From assembly GCA_947449135.1 (NCBI GenBank), contig CANFQO010000011.1:1-63462 (forward strand): a stretch of 63,462 bases of DNA, given 5' to 3'. Numbering within the stretch: position 1 is the first letter of the stretch; every line of letters starts with the position of its first letter. Positions 35,073 through 49,410 of this stretch are shown here, piece after piece. A model generated the notes under the pieces. The model ran no database searches. It saw only the letters and a program-made list of their open reading frames with translations, and was not told the DNA's origin. The position numbers and the translations under genes are program-made. The stretch is from Planctomycetaceae bacterium. GTDB taxonomy: Bacteria > Planctomycetota > Planctomycetia > Pirellulales > UBA1268.

Positions 35073-36842
35073 GTGACGAATGCCGATATCGCGACAACCT
35101 TCGAGCACATCGCCGATCTGCTCGAATATCAGGGTGGGAACGTTTTCCGAGTGCGGGCCTACCGAAATGCCGCCCGTACGATCGGCGCCATGGTCGAATC
35201 GTTGGCTGCTGTTCGTGCCGACTCGAAACGATCCCTGACCGATCTCGAAGGGATCGGAGCCGATCTGGCAGACAAGATTGGCTCCCTTCTGGACACCGGC
35301 GAATTGCCGCTGCTGGCAGAGTTGCGGAAGTCAGTGCCGGCAGTGGTGTTCGAACTGATGCGGATACCTGGGCTCGGTCCCAAGAAAGTGAAGCTTCTCG
35401 TTGATGCCCTGGGTATCGACTCACTCGATTCACTCGAAACAGCCTGCCAGGAAGGGCGGGTCGCGGACGTCAAGGGATTCGGCGCCAAGACGCAGGCTGC
35501 GATCCTCGGCAACATCGGTTTTGCCAAAAGCCCGGATCACGCTCGGCTGTTGTGGGAGGAAGCCGATGTGATCGTCCAGGATGTACTCGCCTGGATGCGC
35601 GAGTGCCCGCAGGTGCGGCAGATCGAGGGAGCCGGCAGTTGGCGGCGGGGCCGGGAGACCGTGGGCGATCTCGATTTTGTTGTGGACAGCACCGACGCCT
35701 CCGCCGTCATGGACCGGTTGTGCGCCTGGAAGGAGACATCGGCGGTTTTGGTTCGCGGAGACACCAAGACCAGCGTGCGGGGGCCGCGGGGCGTCCAAAT
35801 CGATCTGCGGGTAGTCGACCATGGCTCGTTTGGAGCGGCCATGCAGTATTTCACAGGCTCGAAGGAGCACAATGTGCGGCTCCGGTCCCTGGCGAGGGAG
35901 CGTGGGCTGACAATCAACGAATACGGCGTGTACGAACTCGCTTCAGACGCCCCGGACGACGCCCCTCGGGCAAAGGGTTCCTTCGTTGCGGGAGCCACTG
36001 AAAAGGATGTCTACGGGGCGGTGGGGCTGTCTTGGGTGCCGCCAGAACTCCGCGAGGGCCGCGACGAGATCGTCGCGGCCGCGCACGGCCAACTGCCGAA
36101 CTTGGTCGAGTTGGCCGATATCCGTGGCGATCTCCACATGCACACTACCGCCACCGACGGCGAGGACACGCTTGCAGAGATGGTCCGAGCGGCGATCGCG
36201 CGGGGGCTTCACTACATCGCGATTACCGACCACAGTCAGCGGGTAACCATGGCCCGAGGGCTCGACAAACGTCGGCTCTTCACACAGTGGGAAGCGATAG
36301 ACAGGCTCAACGAGTCCTTGGTCGAGAATGGCCAGCAGCCGATTGTGGTGCTCAAGGGCATCGAGGTCGACATGCTCGAGAAGGGTGGGCTCGATCTGCC
36401 CGATGACGTTCTGGCGAAGGCCGACTGGGTGGTGGCCAGCCTCCATTACGGGCAGAACCAGTCGCGGGAACGGATCACCGCCCGGATCATCGAGGCGATC
36501 GAAAACCCACATGTGAGCGTGATTGGTCATCCCACCGGCCGGCTCCTCAACCGCCGTCCGCCGTATGACGTCGATATCGAGGCGGTGATCGCGGCGGCAG
36601 GACGGACCGGCACATTCCTGGAGATCAATGCCAATCCGTGGCGGCTGGATCTCAACGAACACCATGCGGCAGCCGCGAAGAAAGCGGGCGTACAAATCGT
36701 GATCTCCACCGATGCGCACTCGACACGGGGGCTGGATGTGATGCGGTGCGGCGTGCTGCAGGCCCGCCGCGCCGGCCTTGAGGCTGGCGACATCGCCAAT
36801 ACGAGAACCCTCGCGGGCCTCCGGAAGCTCATGAAGCCGTGA
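35073..36842 (+). CDS. polX: DNA polymerase/3'-5' exonuclease PolX
   Basis: 589 residues from a GTG at 35073. The N-terminal X-family polymerase has the HhH segments (YRNAARTIGAM, LEGIGADLADKIGSLL, GLGPKKVKLLVDAL) and the nucleotidyltransferase motif ETVGDLDFVVDS with metal-binding Asp residues. The C-terminal PHP domain has DLHMHTTATDGEDTLAEM, HYIAITDHSQ, and ISTDAHSTRGLD, giving the metal-dependent exonuclease. PolX fills gaps in base-excision repair. An HhH-to-PHP length of about 590 residues is usual. A hairpin repeat follows the stop by 16 bases. Confidence 0.95.
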   Translation: MTNADIATTFEHIADLLEYQGGNVFRVRAYRNAARTIGAMVESLAAVRADSKRSLTDLEGIGADLADKIGSLLDTGELPLLAELRKSVPAVVFELMRIPGLGPKKVKLLVDALGIDSLDSLETACQEGRVADVKGFGAKTQAAILGNIGFAKSPDHARLLWEEADVIVQDVLAWMRECPQVRQIEGAGSWRRGRETVGDLDFVVDSTDASAVMDRLCAWKETSAVLVRGDTKTSVRGPRGVQIDLRVVDHGSFGAAMQYFTGSKEHNVRLRSLARERGLTINEYGVYELASDAPDDAPRAKGSFVAGATEKDVYGAVGLSWVPPELREGRDEIVAAAHGQLPNLVELADIRGDLHMHTTATDGEDTLAEMVRAAIARGLHYIAITDHSQRVTMARGLDKRRLFTQWEAIDRLNESLVENGQQPIVVLKGIEVDMLEKGGLDLPDDVLAKADWVVASLHYGQNQSRERITARIIEAIENPHVSVIGHPTGRLLNRRPPYDVDIEAVIAAAGRTGTFLEINANPWRLDLNEHHAAAAKKAGVQIVISTDAHSTRGLDVMRCGVLQARRAGLEAGDIANTRTLAGLRKLMKP

Positions 36843-36858
36843 CGACACCGATCCTTCC

Positions 36859-36879
36859 ACCGCCCCCGGCGGTTTGGGC
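36859..36879 (+). repeat. 21-bp repeat, copy 1 (hairpin after polX)
   Basis: A 21-bp sequence with the hairpin ACCGCC-CCC-GGCGGT followed by TTTGGGC, starting 17 bases after the polX stop. An identical copy lies at 36993-37013. The stem with a short T-run could act as a weak terminator for polX. Confidence 0.7.
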
Positions 36880-36992
36880 CGGCAGAGCGATTCAGGGTTA
36901 GCGAGAGTGGCTTATTCGACTCGCGAAGGGAGCCGGGGGTCGCTGGAAGCCGAAGCGAGTAGGGCTATCCTGCCCCCGAGTCGGAGGCTTTC

Positions 36993-37013
36993 ACCGCCCC
37001 CGGCGGTTTGGGC
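36993..37013 (+). repeat. 21-bp repeat, copy 2
   Basis: Exact second copy of the sequence at 36859-36879, 134 bases away, with the same hairpin. It lies just before the stop of the convergent formylglycine-generating enzyme gene. Duplicated hairpins between convergent genes may be terminators or part of a dispersed repeat family. Confidence 0.7.
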
Positions 37014-37024
37014 ACTGATGCAAT

Positions 37025-38176
37025 CTACCGCGACTTCACGCAACGGAAGCCGATGTGGTTGCAGCCGCTCGAGGGCTCACCCTTGCCGCGGGTGCCAACG
37101 ATGTAGCGGGAGCAGTATTCCTCGGTGCAGAGGAACGAGCCTCCCCGAAGCACCCGTTTCTTTTCATGCGGCTCCAGAGGATCGAAACTCTCCTGCGGAC
37201 CGAGCGGGTTTCGCTCAGGCTTTCCCGCCGCGTGTGCCGTGGCGTAGGTGTCGTGCCGATACCAATCGGAACACCATTCCCAGACGTTTCCCGACATATC
37301 GTGGAGGCCATAGGCGTTGGCGGGATAACTCCCGACCGCTGCGACTCCGGCGTACCCATCGGCGGCAGAATTCTCGAGTGGAAACCTGCCCTGCCAGGTA
37401 TTGGCCATGAAGCGGCCGCTGGGTCGGAATTCATTGCCCCACGGATACAGCATGCCTGTGAGTCCACCCCGGGAGGCACACTCCCACTCGGCCTCAGTCG
37501 GGAGCCGCTTGCCCGACCACACGGCGAAGGCGGCGGCATCCTCGTGGGCAATCTGCACGACGGGATCGTCGTCATGGCCCGCGATCGAACTGTCGGGACC
37601 TCTGGGGTGCCGCCAGTCGGCCCCAGGCACGTAGTTCCACCACACGTAATGATTGGTCAGGGGCACCGGGCCTTCCGGCGGCGTGAAGACCAGCGCACCG
37701 GGCACGAGATTTTCGGGCGGCGCCCCTGGAAAATCCTCTGGCTTCGGCGGTCGTTCCGCCACCGTGATGTACCCCGTCGCCGCCACGAATTCGGCGAAGC
37801 GAGCGTTCGTGACCTCGGTGCGATCCATCCAGAATCCATCCACGTGTACGCGGTGAATCGGACGTGCGTCCCGCATCGGGTCAGGACCTCCGAACGGCTG
37901 CCCACGGGGATCGGCACAGCCCATCGAGAATTCGCCGCCGGGAATCCAAGCCATGCCTTCTGGCGACTCCTGCGACGCCGGATACGACTCCACCTCGGTC
38001 TCCTGAAATCCACCGACTTTGGCCTGTGGCGTGCTGCTTCTGCGGTCGAGGATCATCGCAACCGCGACTGCCAGGAATGCGGCAGCGAGAAGCACCATTC
38101 CAATCTGCACGGGAATTCCACGGCGGCGTCGCCGGGGGGGCTGTTGAGCTGCAGTGCGTGGCGATGACTGTTTCAT
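37025..38176 (-). CDS. formylglycine-generating enzyme (sulfatase-modifying factor)
   Basis: 383 residues from the ATG at 38174-38176. A single membrane segment near the start (IPVQIGMVLLAAAFLAVAVAMIL) anchors it. The FGE-sulfatase domain runs to the end, with MAWIPGGEFSMGC, FWMDRTEVTNARFAEFV, LPTEAEWECASRGG, YGLHDMSGNVWEWCSDWY and RVLRGGSFLCTEEYCSRYIVG. C350 and C355 in the last motif match the two catalytic cysteines of true FGE. It oxidises a Cys in sulfatases to formylglycine, which planctomycetes need because they encode many sulfatases. The start overlaps the stop of the CHAD gene (ATGA), so the pair is coupled. Confidence 0.92.
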   Translation of the reverse strand: MKQSSPRTAAQQPPRRRRRGIPVQIGMVLLAAAFLAVAVAMILDRRSSTPQAKVGGFQETEVESYPASQESPEGMAWIPGGEFSMGCADPRGQPFGGPDPMRDARPIHRVHVDGFWMDRTEVTNARFAEFVAATGYITVAERPPKPEDFPGAPPENLVPGALVFTPPEGPVPLTNHYVWWNYVPGADWRHPRGPDSSIAGHDDDPVVQIAHEDAAAFAVWSGKRLPTEAEWECASRGGLTGMLYPWGNEFRPSGRFMANTWQGRFPLENSAADGYAGVAAVGSYPANAYGLHDMSGNVWEWCSDWYRHDTYATAHAAGKPERNPLGPQESFDPLEPHEKKRVLRGGSFLCTEEYCSRYIVGTRGKGEPSSGCNHIGFRCVKSR

Positions 38177-39087
38177 GCGGAATGACGGAGCGTGCGATCG
38201 AGGCGCCGCTCGAGCGAGCGGCGGCGGGTACGATTCCACCACTTGCAAAAGGCCTTGCGTGCCCGATTGGCTTTTTTATTCTCATCGCCACACAACGCAA
38301 CAATCATATCCCGATTGTGTCCAGCGTTGATGCTGCGGGACCAGCGATACAGCCGGTCGGCCGCAGACGCATGATCAGTGCATTCGCCCAGCGTCTTTTG
38401 GAGTCGCTCCAGTGCTCTCTGACAACGGCCCCTTACGTCGGCAGGAAACACGGAGGAGAAGATCTCCATCGCGTAGCGAAGCTTTTTGCCCTCGATGCGA
38501 AGCGAGTGAATGTCGTCGTTGTCGCGAAGGGCTCGGCCTGCAGTGTCGACAAAAGAGGCAACAATCGGGCCGAATCGCCGTCGCGCAAAGGCCCGAAAGC
38601 TCGTCCGACGTCGACGGACAGAAACGTCTTCGAGCAAACGGTTCACGCGGGACGGCCAACCGGCGTCCTTGAGCTTTTTGAGTTGTGCGCGAATGGGATC
38701 CCGCGATTTTCGTCGCTGTTGTGCAAGCATCGCAACCAACTGTCTTCGCGCGCTGGTCGCACTGTTCTTCCGAAGGCGGTCGGTGAGCACGTCGAGGTCA
38801 CGAGCCTCGCCTGCGGCCCTTCGCACTTGGCGAAGTTTCTTCTCGAACCACTTGCGACGTTTCGCTGGAATCACACCGCGAAAGACATCGACTGCCGCCA
38901 GCGTGCGACGCGTAGCCACTCGCAACGTATGCACATGCTCCGCATAGTCAGACATCGAGCAGACAGCGCGGAGTTCTGTCCACACGGTGTCAAAGCGTTC
39001 CCGCAACATTTCCGCGGCGACGTAGCCCACGGGCGCATGGTAATCGATGCGCACGATCGAACTGTCGGAGGCCACCATCGGGACCAT
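38173..39087 (-). CDS. CHAD-domain protein
   Basis: 304 residues. Two helical repeats with conserved basic residues fit the CHAD domain: HVHTLRVATRRTLAAVDVFRGVI in the first, and DIHSLRIEGKKLRYAMEIFSSVF in the second. CHAD proteins bind inorganic polyphosphate and are often found near polyphosphate or triphosphate enzymes. No CYTH or polyphosphate kinase is next to it here; instead the formylglycine-generating enzyme follows with overlapping stop and start codons. An alternative start four codons downstream is possible. Confidence 0.9.
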   Translation of the reverse strand: MVPMVASDSSIVRIDYHAPVGYVAAEMLRERFDTVWTELRAVCSMSDYAEHVHTLRVATRRTLAAVDVFRGVIPAKRRKWFEKKLRQVRRAAGEARDLDVLTDRLRKNSATSARRQLVAMLAQQRRKSRDPIRAQLKKLKDAGWPSRVNRLLEDVSVRRRRTSFRAFARRRFGPIVASFVDTAGRALRDNDDIHSLRIEGKKLRYAMEIFSSVFPADVRGRCQRALERLQKTLGECTDHASAADRLYRWSRSINAGHNRDMIVALCGDENKKANRARKAFCKWWNRTRRRSLERRLDRTLRHSA

Positions 39088-39223
39088 TCCACTCGCTGCG
39101 GCACAGACGGCGGCGCGAACGCCGGTCAGGCGCCGTGCCGAGGACGCCTCAAACTACTCTAACGGCTTGAGGTGGCCGGATTCCAGCGGGACAGCCAACG
39201 AACCGCTGTCCAGCCGACCGTAT

Positions 39224-40150
39224 TCAAAACGCGTTCGTGCCGCCGACCTCGTTGGACATCGGCTGAGCAGATGCTGGCGGTTCGACAGCCATCTTGGTCA
39301 CGATGATGCGAGACGTGAAGACGGTGCCCGACCCCATGGCCCCCTCACCGCTCCAACGGCGACCTGTGATTTCGACCTGATCGCCTGGAGCGACAAGATC
39401 GAGTTGGGCTGCATCGACAATCATGATCTCCGCGTCATCGGCAAGCGAGAGAGAGAGACGGCGAATTTTTCCCGCATCGACCTTCAGCAGAAGAATGCCG
39501 TTGCGACATTGTACGACAGTCCCGACGACGGTATCGAGTGTACCGGGACGAATAGGGTCGGGAATGAAGCCGTCGGGAGGCGTGACGATGTCAAGGTTCC
39601 GAACCGGATCAGCGGCCCGGCCCTTGTTATCCACCTGCGCACGGAGACGGACTGTCATGCCAGGTTTGAGCGCCGCCGCGGAACTTCGTCCGCCAACCTG
39701 CATGTGGGTCACGCCCGCAGGGTGGAGCTGTGCAATCAGCACTGCGGCTGTCGAATCATCGCTCGTTCCTTCTGTGAACGCGACCATGCCGCCGGCCAAG
39801 GTACCGGTCGTTGCCCGCACCCGGCCACTGAAGGATTCCTCCGGGAGGTTGTCGATCACCATTTTGTTGCGTTCGACGGGCGTCGTGATCGCCTTGTTCG
39901 TGCCCCGACAGGCACCCAGATTCCACAGCCTTTCGTAGCTCTTTTGGATGGCGGCTGACTTGTAGAACGGCCCCCAGTGAAGGGTGCCGTCGGCTGCCAC
40001 GGGAGGCAGTGGGTCGTGTGAATCTGCATACGGATTGTAGGGCGTGGCTTGCGCCCATACTGGCCCGGCAAAAACGCTCGACAACGCGACCGCCCAGAGC
40101 AGTCGCCTCACCCGAAGGCAGAGCGGAACGAGACGATTCCAGCGAGGCAT
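39224..40150 (-). CDS. secreted hypothetical protein
   Basis: 308 residues from the ATG at 40148-40150, with GGGAG 7 bases upstream. A basic lead and signal peptide (WAVALSSVFAGPVWAQAT) are followed by NPYADSHDPLPPVAADGTLHWGPFYKSAAIQKSYERLWNLGACR, common to several planctomycete secreted proteins. The C-terminal two-thirds is strand-rich (VIDNLPEESFSGRVRAT, MTVRLRAQVDNKGRAADPVRNLDIV, LDTVVGTVVQCRNGILLLKVDAGKIRRLSLSLADDAEI), like repeated OB-fold or beta-barrel strands. No family assigned. Confidence 0.7.
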   Translation of the reverse strand: MPRWNRLVPLCLRVRRLLWAVALSSVFAGPVWAQATPYNPYADSHDPLPPVAADGTLHWGPFYKSAAIQKSYERLWNLGACRGTNKAITTPVERNKMVIDNLPEESFSGRVRATTGTLAGGMVAFTEGTSDDSTAAVLIAQLHPAGVTHMQVGGRSSAAALKPGMTVRLRAQVDNKGRAADPVRNLDIVTPPDGFIPDPIRPGTLDTVVGTVVQCRNGILLLKVDAGKIRRLSLSLADDAEIMIVDAAQLDLVAPGDQVEITGRRWSGEGAMGSGTVFTSRIIVTKMAVEPPASAQPMSNEVGGTNAF

Positions 40151-40255
40151 TGGTGAACTCCCGTTGCGGGGGAGGGGCGACGGAAAGACGGTTCCGGAAC
40201 CTGCAGAACGCCCGGTTCTTTCCTCTCTCGACACTAGTTCGGCCGCTCTGACGAA

Positions 40256-40298
40256 TCAAAACAGCCGGCTTCTTAAAAAGCCGGAAATGCTGTTTTTT
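40256..40298 (-). terminator. intrinsic terminator after rpoC
   Basis: A stem CCGGCTT/AAGCCGG with outer CAGC/GCTG pairs and a loop containing TTAA lies 70 bases after the rpoC stop. On the minus strand it is followed by TTTTG; on the plus strand by TTTTTT, so it may work in both directions. It marks the end of the rpoBC transcript. Confidence 0.78.
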
Positions 40299-40367
40299 CC
40301 GGTCACAATGGTGCAGGACGACCCTTGGCCGCCCCGTCCCAACATCACCGCCTGCCCCCAGCGGCTT

Positions 40368-44690
<4,323 letters not shown>

Positions 44691-44776
44691 GTGTCATCTC
44701 CTTGGAATCAGTCAGTCGTGTTGATCAATCAGCTTGTCTCATCCGCTGCCGCTCTAGCAGCACCAACAGGGGCCGC

Positions 44777-47700
44777 TCACACTCGCCGCTTTTCCAGCGA
44801 CATGTTGAGGGCCAGGCCACGAATCTCGTTGGTGAGCACGTCGAAGCTGGCGGGCGTGCCAGCCTCGAGAGTGTTCTCACCCTTCACCATGCTCTCGTAG
44901 ATCTTGGTGCGGCCTTCGACGTCGTCGCTCTTGACGGTGAGCAATTCCTGAAGGATGTAGGCGGCACCGTACGCTTCCAATGCCCACACCTCCATTTCGC
45001 CAAACCGCTGACCACCAAACCGAGCCTTTCCGCCCAGCGGCTGCTGCGTGATGAGCGAATAGGGTCCCGTGGACCGGGCATGCACCTTGTCGTCGACCAG
45101 GTGGTGCAGTTTGAGCATGTAGATGTAGCCGACCGTCGTCTCCTGCTCCATCTTCTCGCCCGTGCGACCGTCATAGAGTTGTGCCTTGCCATGCCGCGGC
45201 AGCCCGGCCGTGTCGAGAACGGCATTGATTTCGTCCTCGCTGGCACCGTCGAAGACCGGCGTGATCGCCTGGAAGCCAAGCTTCATGCCCGCCCAGCCGA
45301 GGTGGGTTTCGAGAATCTGCCCCACGTTCATGCGGCTCGGCACACCAAGCGGATTGAGAAGAATCTGCACCGGCGTTCCGTCCGCCAGGAATGGCATGTC
45401 TTCCTTCGGGAGGATCTTGGCGATGACACCCTTGTTACCGTGTCGACCGGCCATCTTGTCACCCACCGAGATCACCCGGCGTGCGGCGACGTACACCTTC
45501 ACCATCTGAAGCACGCCGGGCCGCAATTCATCGCCCCGCTTCATGCTATTGAGTCGGCGATCGCGGGCGTCGATGGCGGCATCAACAGCCGGCCACATCG
45601 TCTTATGGAGCTTTTCGATATCAGCCTTCCGCTGCGGAGACCGGAGATCGAGATCTTCGAGCTTGAATGATGCGGCTCGCTCGGCCACGACCTTATGGTC
45701 CTGGTTCCGCACCAGCGGGCTGCCGTCGGTAGCAGTCAGCGGCTTCTGCAAAACCTTCTCAATTTCGGTGACCATCGCAGCGAACACTTCGGCCACCTGG
45801 GCATTGCCGATGTTCTCAGCTTCCTTGAGCTGCTTTTCGAACTCGCGACGCTCCTCTTCAGAGAGGCTCATCCTCCGAGAAAATCTCTCCGCCGCGATCA
45901 CGATGCCCTCAACGCCAGACGGCACCTCCAGCGAGTCGTTCTTCACGTCTTCGCCGGCACGGCCGAAAATGGCATGCAGGAGCTTTTCTTCAGGAGTGAG
46001 CTCGGTCTTGCTCTTGGGAGAAACCTTGCCGACGAGGATGTCGCCCGGTCGCACGTAGGTCCCGATGCGAACGATTCCACTCTCATCGAGGTTGTGCAAG
46101 GCTCGCTCGCCGACATTGGGGATGTCGCGAGTGAACTCCTCACGGCCCAGCTTCGTGTCGCGGATTTCGATGTCGTATTCCTCGATATGAATCGAGGTGT
46201 AGACGTCATCCTCCACCAGTTCCTCGCTGATAATGATGGCGTCTTCGAAGTTGAAGCCGTCCCACGCCATGAAACCCACAAGGACATTGCGGCCGAGGGC
46301 CAACTCCCCCTTGTAGGTCGCGGCACCGTCAGCGAGCACCTCGCCCTTTTCGACCTTCTGGCCGAGCTGCACGATCGGCTTCTGGTTTTGGCATGTCCGC
46401 TCGTTGAGACCGACGTATTTGCGAAGTTTGTATGTGTCAACGGCACCAGATCCCGCTGCCGGCGCCACCTCGATCGACTCGGCGTCAACGTAGGTCACAG
46501 TGCCCTTCTTGGCAGCCCGCACGATCAGACCAGAGTTGACCGCCACGTCCCGCTCCATGCCGGTGGCGACGATGGGCGGCTCGGTCACGAGCAGCGGCAC
46601 AGCCTGCCGCTGCATGTTGGAACCCATCAACGCACGATTCGCGTCATCGTGCTCAAGGAACGGGATGAGCCCCGCCGAAACGCCAACCATTTGGCTTGGC
46701 GCCACGTCAATGTATTCGATTGAATCGGCAGGCACGAGCACGAAGTCGCCACGATACCGGGCAATGATCGTATCACCCTCGAGCTTGCCATTCACGACCG
46801 TGGCGTCGGCAGGCGCGAGATGGGCCTCATGCTCCTCGTCGGCCCGCAGCCAGACCACGTCGTCCGTAAGCTTGCACTTCGAAACCTTGCGATACGGCGT
46901 GACGAGAAACCCGTAGGAATCGACGCCCGAATAAATGGCAAGACTGGAAATCAGCCCGATGTTCGTACCTTCCGGGGTTTCGATCGGACAGATTCGGCCA
47001 TAGTGCGAGATGTGTACGTCGCGCACTTCGAACCCCGCACGCTTGCGATTCAAGCCGCCAGGACCGAGCGCTGAGAGACGCCGCTCGTGGGTCAGCATCG
47101 AAAGCGGATTGGTCTGGTCGACCACCTGCGAGAGCTCGCCACGGCCGAAGAAATACTCGATGGCAGCAGAGATGCTCTTGGGATTGATGAGGGTCCGCGG
47201 CGACATCTCGGCGACGTCCTTGAGACTCATTCGCTCTTGGACCGTGCGGCGCAGCTTCAGAAACCCCTTGCGGAGTTCGTCGCTGGCAAGCTCATCGATC
47301 GTACGAAGACGGCGGTTGCCGAGGTGATCGATGTCGTCAACCTCGACCTCGCCCTCACCATCACTGAGCTGGAGCATGTATCTGATCGCGGCGATCAGGT
47401 CGTCGGGACGCAGCGTCATCTCGGTTTCGGGCACCGAGAGACCGAGCTTGCGGTTGATGCGAAAGCGACCGACACGGCCGAGGCGGTAGCGATTGGTGTC
47501 CTTGAACTTCTCATCGAACAGCGTCCTGGCCTTATCGAGCGCGGGCGGATTGCCCGGCCGGAGTCGCTGATAAATCCTCACCAATGCATCTTCGTGGCTC
47601 GGAGCAACAGCCGTGCGCTTCTTCGATTCGTCGGAGTCCTCTTTGAGGCTGTTCATCAGGAGCGGCACCTTCTGCTCCTGCATCACCTCGACCGCCTTGA

Positions 47701-48535
47701 GCCCCGAGGTGCAGATCAGCTCGGCCATGTCATGAGAGATCTTGACGCCTGCATCGACGATGATCTCGCCGGCCCGTTCACTGCCCTTCGGATAGACGAT
47801 GTCGTCAACGGCAATCCGACCCTCGAGCTTGGGCACGCTGCGCGCCCCAACCACCTTCTCGACGCTGGTCTTGTAGAACAGCTTGAGGATCTCGGAATCG
47901 CGACTGAATTTCGGATCCATTGCTCGCAAGAGCGTCAGGGCCGAAAACTTTCCACTCTGGTCGATGCGAACCTGGAGCGTGTCTTTCTTCGACACGTTGA
48001 GTTCGATCCAGCTACCCCGCTCAGGGATGATTCGACAGTTGTAGGTCTTGCGATCGCTCGACTCGGTGTCGGCAACGAAGTCGATACCAGGCGACCTGTG
48101 AAGCTGACTAACGACCACCCTCTCGGCGCCATTGATGATGAACTCGCCACCACCCAACATGATCGGGATGTCACCGAGATAGACCTCTTCTTCGATGGGC
48201 TGCTCGCGGGTTAGCCTGAGCAGGACCCGCAGAGGCCGTCCATAGGTCAGCCGCAACTGCCGGCATTCGTCCGGATCGTAGCGAGGCTTCCCCAACTCGT
48301 AACGGAGATACTCGATCTTGACCGTCTTGTCATAGCTCTCGATCGGAAAGATCTCGCGGAGCACGCCCTCGATACCGTGGTCTTTCCGCTTGTTCGCAGC
48401 GACGTCGTACTGCAGGAACGCGTCGTAGAAACGCGTCTGGATCTCGGTGAGGTCGGGAATGGAGTGACTGGCGCGGCTACTGCCGAAATGACGAACCTCA
48501 GTGGGCTGGAGACGGCGAACGGCGCGAGTGGCCAT
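44777..48535 (-). CDS. rpoB: DNA-directed RNA polymerase subunit beta
   Basis: 1252 residues. The rifampicin-binding region is clear ([34 protein letters not shown]), as are [60 protein letters not shown] and [30 protein letters not shown]. The rifampicin region reads [17 protein letters not shown] with Asn in place of the Met or Asn commonly there and the key Asp, His and Arg intact, so it is not obviously resistant. It is separated from rplL by 279 bases containing a hairpin and a promoter-like sequence. Confidence 0.98.
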   Translation of the reverse strand: MATRAVRRLQPTEVRHFGSSRASHSIPDLTEIQTRFYDAFLQYDVAANKRKDHGIEGVLREIFPIESYDKTVKIEYLRYELGKPRYDPDECRQLRLTYGRPLRVLLRLTREQPIEEEVYLGDIPIMLGGGEFIINGAERVVVSQLHRSPGIDFVADTESSDRKTYNCRIIPERGSWIELNVSKKDTLQVRIDQSGKFSALTLLRAMDPKFSRDSEILKLFYKTSVEKVVGARSVPKLEGRIAVDDIVYPKGSERAGEIIVDAGVKISHDMAELICTSGLKAVEVMQEQKVPLLMNSLKEDSDESKKRTAVAPSHEDALVRIYQRLRPGNPPALDKARTLFDEKFKDTNRYRLGRVGRFRINRKLGLSVPETEMTLRPDDLIAAIRYMLQLSDGEGEVEVDDIDHLGNRRLRTIDELASDELRKGFLKLRRTVQERMSLKDVAEMSPRTLINPKSISAAIEYFFGRGELSQVVDQTNPLSMLTHERRLSALGPGGLNRKRAGFEVRDVHISHYGRICPIETPEGTNIGLISSLAIYSGVDSYGFLVTPYRKVSKCKLTDDVVWLRADEEHEAHLAPADATVVNGKLEGDTIIARYRGDFVLVPADSIEYIDVAPSQMVGVSAGLIPFLEHDDANRALMGSNMQRQAVPLLVTEPPIVATGMERDVAVNSGLIVRAAKKGTVTYVDAESIEVAPAAGSGAVDTYKLRKYVGLNERTCQNQKPIVQLGQKVEKGEVLADGAATYKGELALGRNVLVGFMAWDGFNFEDAIIISEELVEDDVYTSIHIEEYDIEIRDTKLGREEFTRDIPNVGERALHNLDESGIVRIGTYVRPGDILVGKVSPKSKTELTPEEKLLHAIFGRAGEDVKNDSLEVPSGVEGIVIAAERFSRRMSLSEEERREFEKQLKEAENIGNAQVAEVFAAMVTEIEKVLQKPLTATDGSPLVRNQDHKVVAERAASFKLEDLDLRSPQRKADIEKLHKTMWPAVDAAIDARDRRLNSMKRGDELRPGVLQMVKVYVAARRVISVGDKMAGRHGNKGVIAKILPKEDMPFLADGTPVQILLNPLGVPSRMNVGQILETHLGWAGMKLGFQAITPVFDGASEDEINAVLDTAGLPRHGKAQLYDGRTGEKMEQETTVGYIYMLKLHHLVDDKVHARSTGPYSLITQQPLGGKARFGGQRFGEMEVWALEAYGAAYILQELLTVKSDDVEGRTKIYESMVKGENTLEAGTPASFDVLTNEIRGLALNMSLEKRRV

Positions 48536-48751
48536 AGAAGAAAGGCTCCTGGGCAGGGCTTCTTAAGCGACGTGGAAAGCTGACGGGGCTTCAGGGTCGG
48601 TCCGTAGCGCAAGCCAGCCAGACAACACCACAGCGGGATGAGACTTTCCCGACAGGAGTCATCAAGCAGGGGCTAATAAAAGCACGGTGCCGACAGAAAC
48701 AGAGAAGGGAGCGCAGAAGGGAAATAGGGCGGGAGCAGCGACGCTGCAAAA

Positions 48752-48793
48752 ACTATACCAAATGGCAGGCGGAAGACCAAGCCTCCGCCTGCC
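48752..48793 (-). promoter_or_regulatory. rplL-rpoB hairpin overlapping a promoter-like sequence
   Basis: On the minus strand a perfect 10-bp inverted repeat (48764-48773 with 48784-48793) with a 10-base loop lies just after rplL. A promoter-like pair overlaps it: -35 TTGGTC (48775-48780), a spacer of exactly 17, and -10 TATAGT (48752-48757). In other bacteria this gap holds an attenuator that sets the ratio of ribosomal proteins to polymerase subunits. Here the hairpin and promoter share bases. Confidence 0.6.
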
Positions 48794-48814
48794 AGCGGTA
48801 AATATTCGCGGTTT

Positions 48815-49234
48815 CTACTTGATCGAAACCTTGGCGCCCGACTCCTCAAGTTCCTTCTTGAGCTTCTCGGCATCGGCCTTGGAAATGCCTTCCTTGACCT
48901 TTGCCGGGGCACCTTCAACGAGATCCTTGGCCTCCTTGAGGCCCAGGCCCGTGGCAGCCCGCACGACCTTGATGACACCGATCTTGTTGTCACCGAAGGC
49001 GTCGAGAACGACGTCAAACTCGGTCTTCTCAGCGGCGGCTTCGGCAGCACCACCGGCACCGCCAGCACCAGGAGCGGCCATCATCACCGCGCCGCCGGCG
49101 GCGGGCTTGATGCCGTGAACCTCATCGAGGTAGTCGGAGAGTTCCTTTGCGGCCTTGAGGGTCAAGCCGACGATCTTGTCGCCAAGATCCTTGGTTTCCT
49201 TGGTGAATTCACGTGTTGCTTCAGCCGTTGCCAT
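48815..49234 (-). CDS. rplL: 50S ribosomal protein L7/L12
   Basis: 139 residues from the ATG at 49232-49234, with AAGGA upstream. The N-terminal dimerisation helices, an Ala/Gly-rich hinge ([17 protein letters not shown]) and the C-terminal domain ([38 protein letters not shown]) are complete. The protein forms the stalk that recruits translation factors. The lead before the first helix ([20 protein letters not shown]) is slightly longer than usual. It lies 176 bases after rplJ. Confidence 0.96.
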   Translation of the reverse strand: MATAEATREFTKETKDLGDKIVGLTLKAAKELSDYLDEVHGIKPAAGGAVMMAAPGAGGAGGAAEAAAEKTEFDVVLDAFGDNKIGVIKVVRAATGLGLKEAKDLVEGAPAKVKEGISKADAEKLKKELEESGAKVSIK

Positions 49235-49410
49235 CGCTCGAGATCCTTTCCCTTCGAAAAATTGACGGTCGATTGGCACGACCGGTCAGGTGTGATGTGA
49301 ATTGGTTTGGTGTGCGGGTTCTTACCGTGGAGGCCTGCAGGGGGAACCCAATGTCATACCATGAACTTTGCTCGCGCGAAGACCACCGCAAATTTTGCGG
49401 CGGAAATCGC

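Noticed and set aside
37055-38167. 370-residue plus-strand frame opposite the formylglycine-generating enzyme
   Set aside because: The minus strand carries the complete catalytic motifs; this frame has none.
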